This document shows, one piece after another, positions 44,861 through 45,306 of a stretch of DNA of 45,306 nucleotides. A model generated the notes under the pieces. The model was not told where the DNA came from. It made no database searches and worked only from the letters and a program-made list of their open reading frames with translations. Each line of letters opens with the position of its first letter. Position 1 is the stretch's first letter. The position numbers were made by a program, and so were the translations under genes. The stretch is from an uncultured Bacteroidota bacterium (GTDB lineage: Bacteria > Bacteroidota > Bacteroidia > B-17B0 > Aurantibacillaceae): assembly GCA_937868545.1 (NCBI GenBank), contig CALMMX010000213.1, forward strand, positions 1-45,306, given 5' to 3'.

Positions 44861-44921
44861 ACAAATAAAAAAGCCACCCGACATTGGTGGCTTTTGCTCC
44901 CTCTCCTGGGCTCGAACCATC
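44831..44921 (-). repeat. Direct repeat, left copy (tRNA-Asn 3' end, terminator, nuclease 5' end)
   Basis: These 91 bases match 45216-45306 with three mismatches, giving a repeat period of 385 bases. Read on the minus strand the order is tRNA T-arm and acceptor 3' strand, terminator hairpin, then the start of the GIY-YIG frame. Confidence 0.92.
44866..44895 (-). terminator. tRNA terminator, left copy
   Basis: A 10-bp stem AAAAGCCACC/GGTGGCTTTT (44869-44878 with 44886-44895), 7-base loop, with a T run on the minus strand. It lies directly after the tRNA-Asn 3' end. Confidence 0.85.
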
Positions 44922-44951
44922 CCGAACCTTCGGGAATGATTAACAGTCATT
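44897..44951 (-). pseudogene. tRNA-Asn(GTT) 3' fragment
   Basis: On the minus strand this reads from the anticodon arm to the acceptor 3' end: stem AATGA/TCATT around the loop CTGTTAA (anticodon GTT, Asn), T-loop TTCGAGC, then acceptor 3' strand AGAGGGA and discriminator G. The 5' acceptor strand and D-arm are missing; the sequence just upstream is the stop region of the GIY-YIG gene. The variable region is abnormal, with an extra self-complementary CCCGAAGGTTCGGG and a second T-loop-like GGTTCG. It is therefore not a functional tRNA, but a duplicated fragment. Confidence 0.85.
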
Positions 44952-44954
44952 GTA

Positions 44955-45245
44955 TTAAATGTTAAATAAATCACAAATACGTTTTTGTTCAGTAGTGTCT
45001 GAAATTAAATTTTCGATATATTTTTTGCTTTTCATATTTTTAATGTAACGTTCAATTTTCATTGTTTTTCCTCTATCGTTGGAAGCAAAGAAATATGCTT
45101 TTAATTCCCAAGGGATATATTTAGAAGTGAATTTAGTATGAATTGGATTGTTGTGCTCAAACAAACGTTTCTGGGGATTTTCAGAAAAACCAATATAATA
45201 TTTATTGGCTGAAGCAGAATACAGTATATAAATATAAAAGTTCAT
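44955..45245 (-). CDS. GIY-YIG nuclease-domain protein in a tRNA-linked repeat
   Basis: A 96-residue single-domain GIY-YIG protein from ATG 45245. The motif is split as usual: FYIYILYS (3-10) and KYYIGFSENP (15-24), then the Arg of PQKRLFEHNN, and the metal-binding Glu in MKIERYIKN. Related small proteins are structure- or sequence-specific DNA nickases. The frame can be extended upstream to 45305, but those 20 residues would be translated tRNA and terminator sequence, so they are rejected. Its stop lies 3 bases from the anticodon arm of the tRNA-Asn fragment. It may be a homing-type nuclease tied to tRNA-Asn genes, or a passive passenger. Confidence 0.88.
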   Translation of the reverse strand: MNFYIYILYSASANKYYIGFSENPQKRLFEHNNPIHTKFTSKYIPWELKAYFFASNDRGKTMKIERYIKNMKSKKYIENLISDTTEQKRICDLFNI

Positions 45246-45250
45246 ACAAA

Positions 45251-45280
45251 CAAAAAAGCCACCCGACATTGGTGGCTTTT
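45251..45280 (-). terminator. tRNA terminator, right copy
   Basis: The same 10-bp stem (45254-45263 with 45271-45280) and T run as the left copy. It stands between the tRNA 3' end and the intact GIY-YIG gene, so the nuclease gene needs read-through or its own promoter. Confidence 0.85.
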
Positions 45281-45281
45281 G

Positions 45282-45306
45282 CTCCCTCTCCTGGGCTCGA
45301 ACCATC
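45282..45306 (-). other. tRNA-Asn 3' end, partial at window edge
   Basis: The acceptor 3' strand and T-arm are identical to the left fragment, including the GATGG T-stem strand that pairs poorly with CCAGG. That shared abnormality suggests this copy also belongs to a fragment and not to an intact tRNA; the rest lies outside the window. Confidence 0.7.

Larger units (their letters stand above)
45216..45306 (-). repeat. Direct repeat, right copy (cut by window edge)
   Basis: Partner of 44831-44921 at a distance of 385 bases. It still matches at the last base of the window, so the repeat continues beyond it. Confidence 0.92.

Noticed and set aside
44897..44951. A functional tRNA-Asn gene
   Set aside because: The acceptor 5' strand and D-arm are missing and the variable and T-arm regions are malformed.
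45246..45305. N-terminal extension of the GIY-YIG frame (MVRAQEREQKPP...)
   Set aside because: It is translated tRNA-Asn 3' end and terminator hairpin. The conserved domain starts at ATG 45245, right after the hairpin.
1..45306. CRISPR arrays, insertion sequences or prophage genes
   Set aside because: No regularly spaced short repeats, transposase, integrase or phage structural motifs were seen; the only mobile-looking structure is the tRNA/GIY-YIG repeat.

Overview
The window comes from an AT-rich member of the Bacteroidota, most likely a Flavobacteriales, Chitinophagales or Sphingobacteriales relative. The evidence is the type IX secretion (T9SS) signatures (type A and type B C-terminal sorting domains, a PorP/SprF protein, a PorE-like OmpA protein), Bacteroidota-only small families (THX, DUF5522, DUF6427), several GTG starts and TAnnTTTG-type promoter boxes. 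No species can be named from this sequence.

Layout. 1-3157 (-): 5' part of a giant secreted surface protein that runs off the left edge. 3389-6991 (+): an S41 C-terminal processing protease, a 45-residue ribosomal protein THX with promoter and terminator, then purK and purE. 7005-10809 (-): a five-gene block (aminomuconate-semialdehyde-type dehydrogenase, thiL, a lipoprotein, an aminomuconate-deaminase-type RidA protein, an unknown). 10896-15106 (-): a complete dlt-like operon in the order dltC-dltD-dltX-dltB-dltA, with an easily missed 50-residue DltX-like microprotein ending in FIYAQF. 15183-25756 (+): two related outer-membrane barrel proteins and a 2918-residue T9SS type B surface protein paralogous to the one at the left edge. 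25796-27815 (-): a PLP-dependent deaminase/desulfhydrase and a porin. 27862-32367 (+): DUF5522, an MCE/MlaD protein, a two-gene iron-sulfur pair and a TPR lipoprotein. 32391-41596 (-): a T9SS cluster in the order type B adhesin, PorP/SprF, type A protein, OmpA/PD40 protein, then a lipoprotein. 41663-44644: a small membrane protein, a DUF6427-like protein, purQ, a VOC protein and an unknown. 44807-45306 (-): a tandem 385-bp unit of a tRNA-Asn 3' fragment, its terminator and a GIY-YIG nuclease gene, with a decayed nuclease copy on the left.

How the genes work together. The surface-protein clusters depend on the T9SS for export. The dlt-like operon has every part needed to activate an amino acid (DltA), load it on a carrier (DltC) and pass it across the inner membrane (DltB, DltX, DltD). 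Bacteroidota lack lipoteichoic acid, so the acceptor is unknown. This DltB has Asn where the catalytic MBOAT His is expected, and DltA has Met at the position of a substrate-pocket Cys. These points and the tRNA/GIY-YIG repeat are the most interesting parts of the window.
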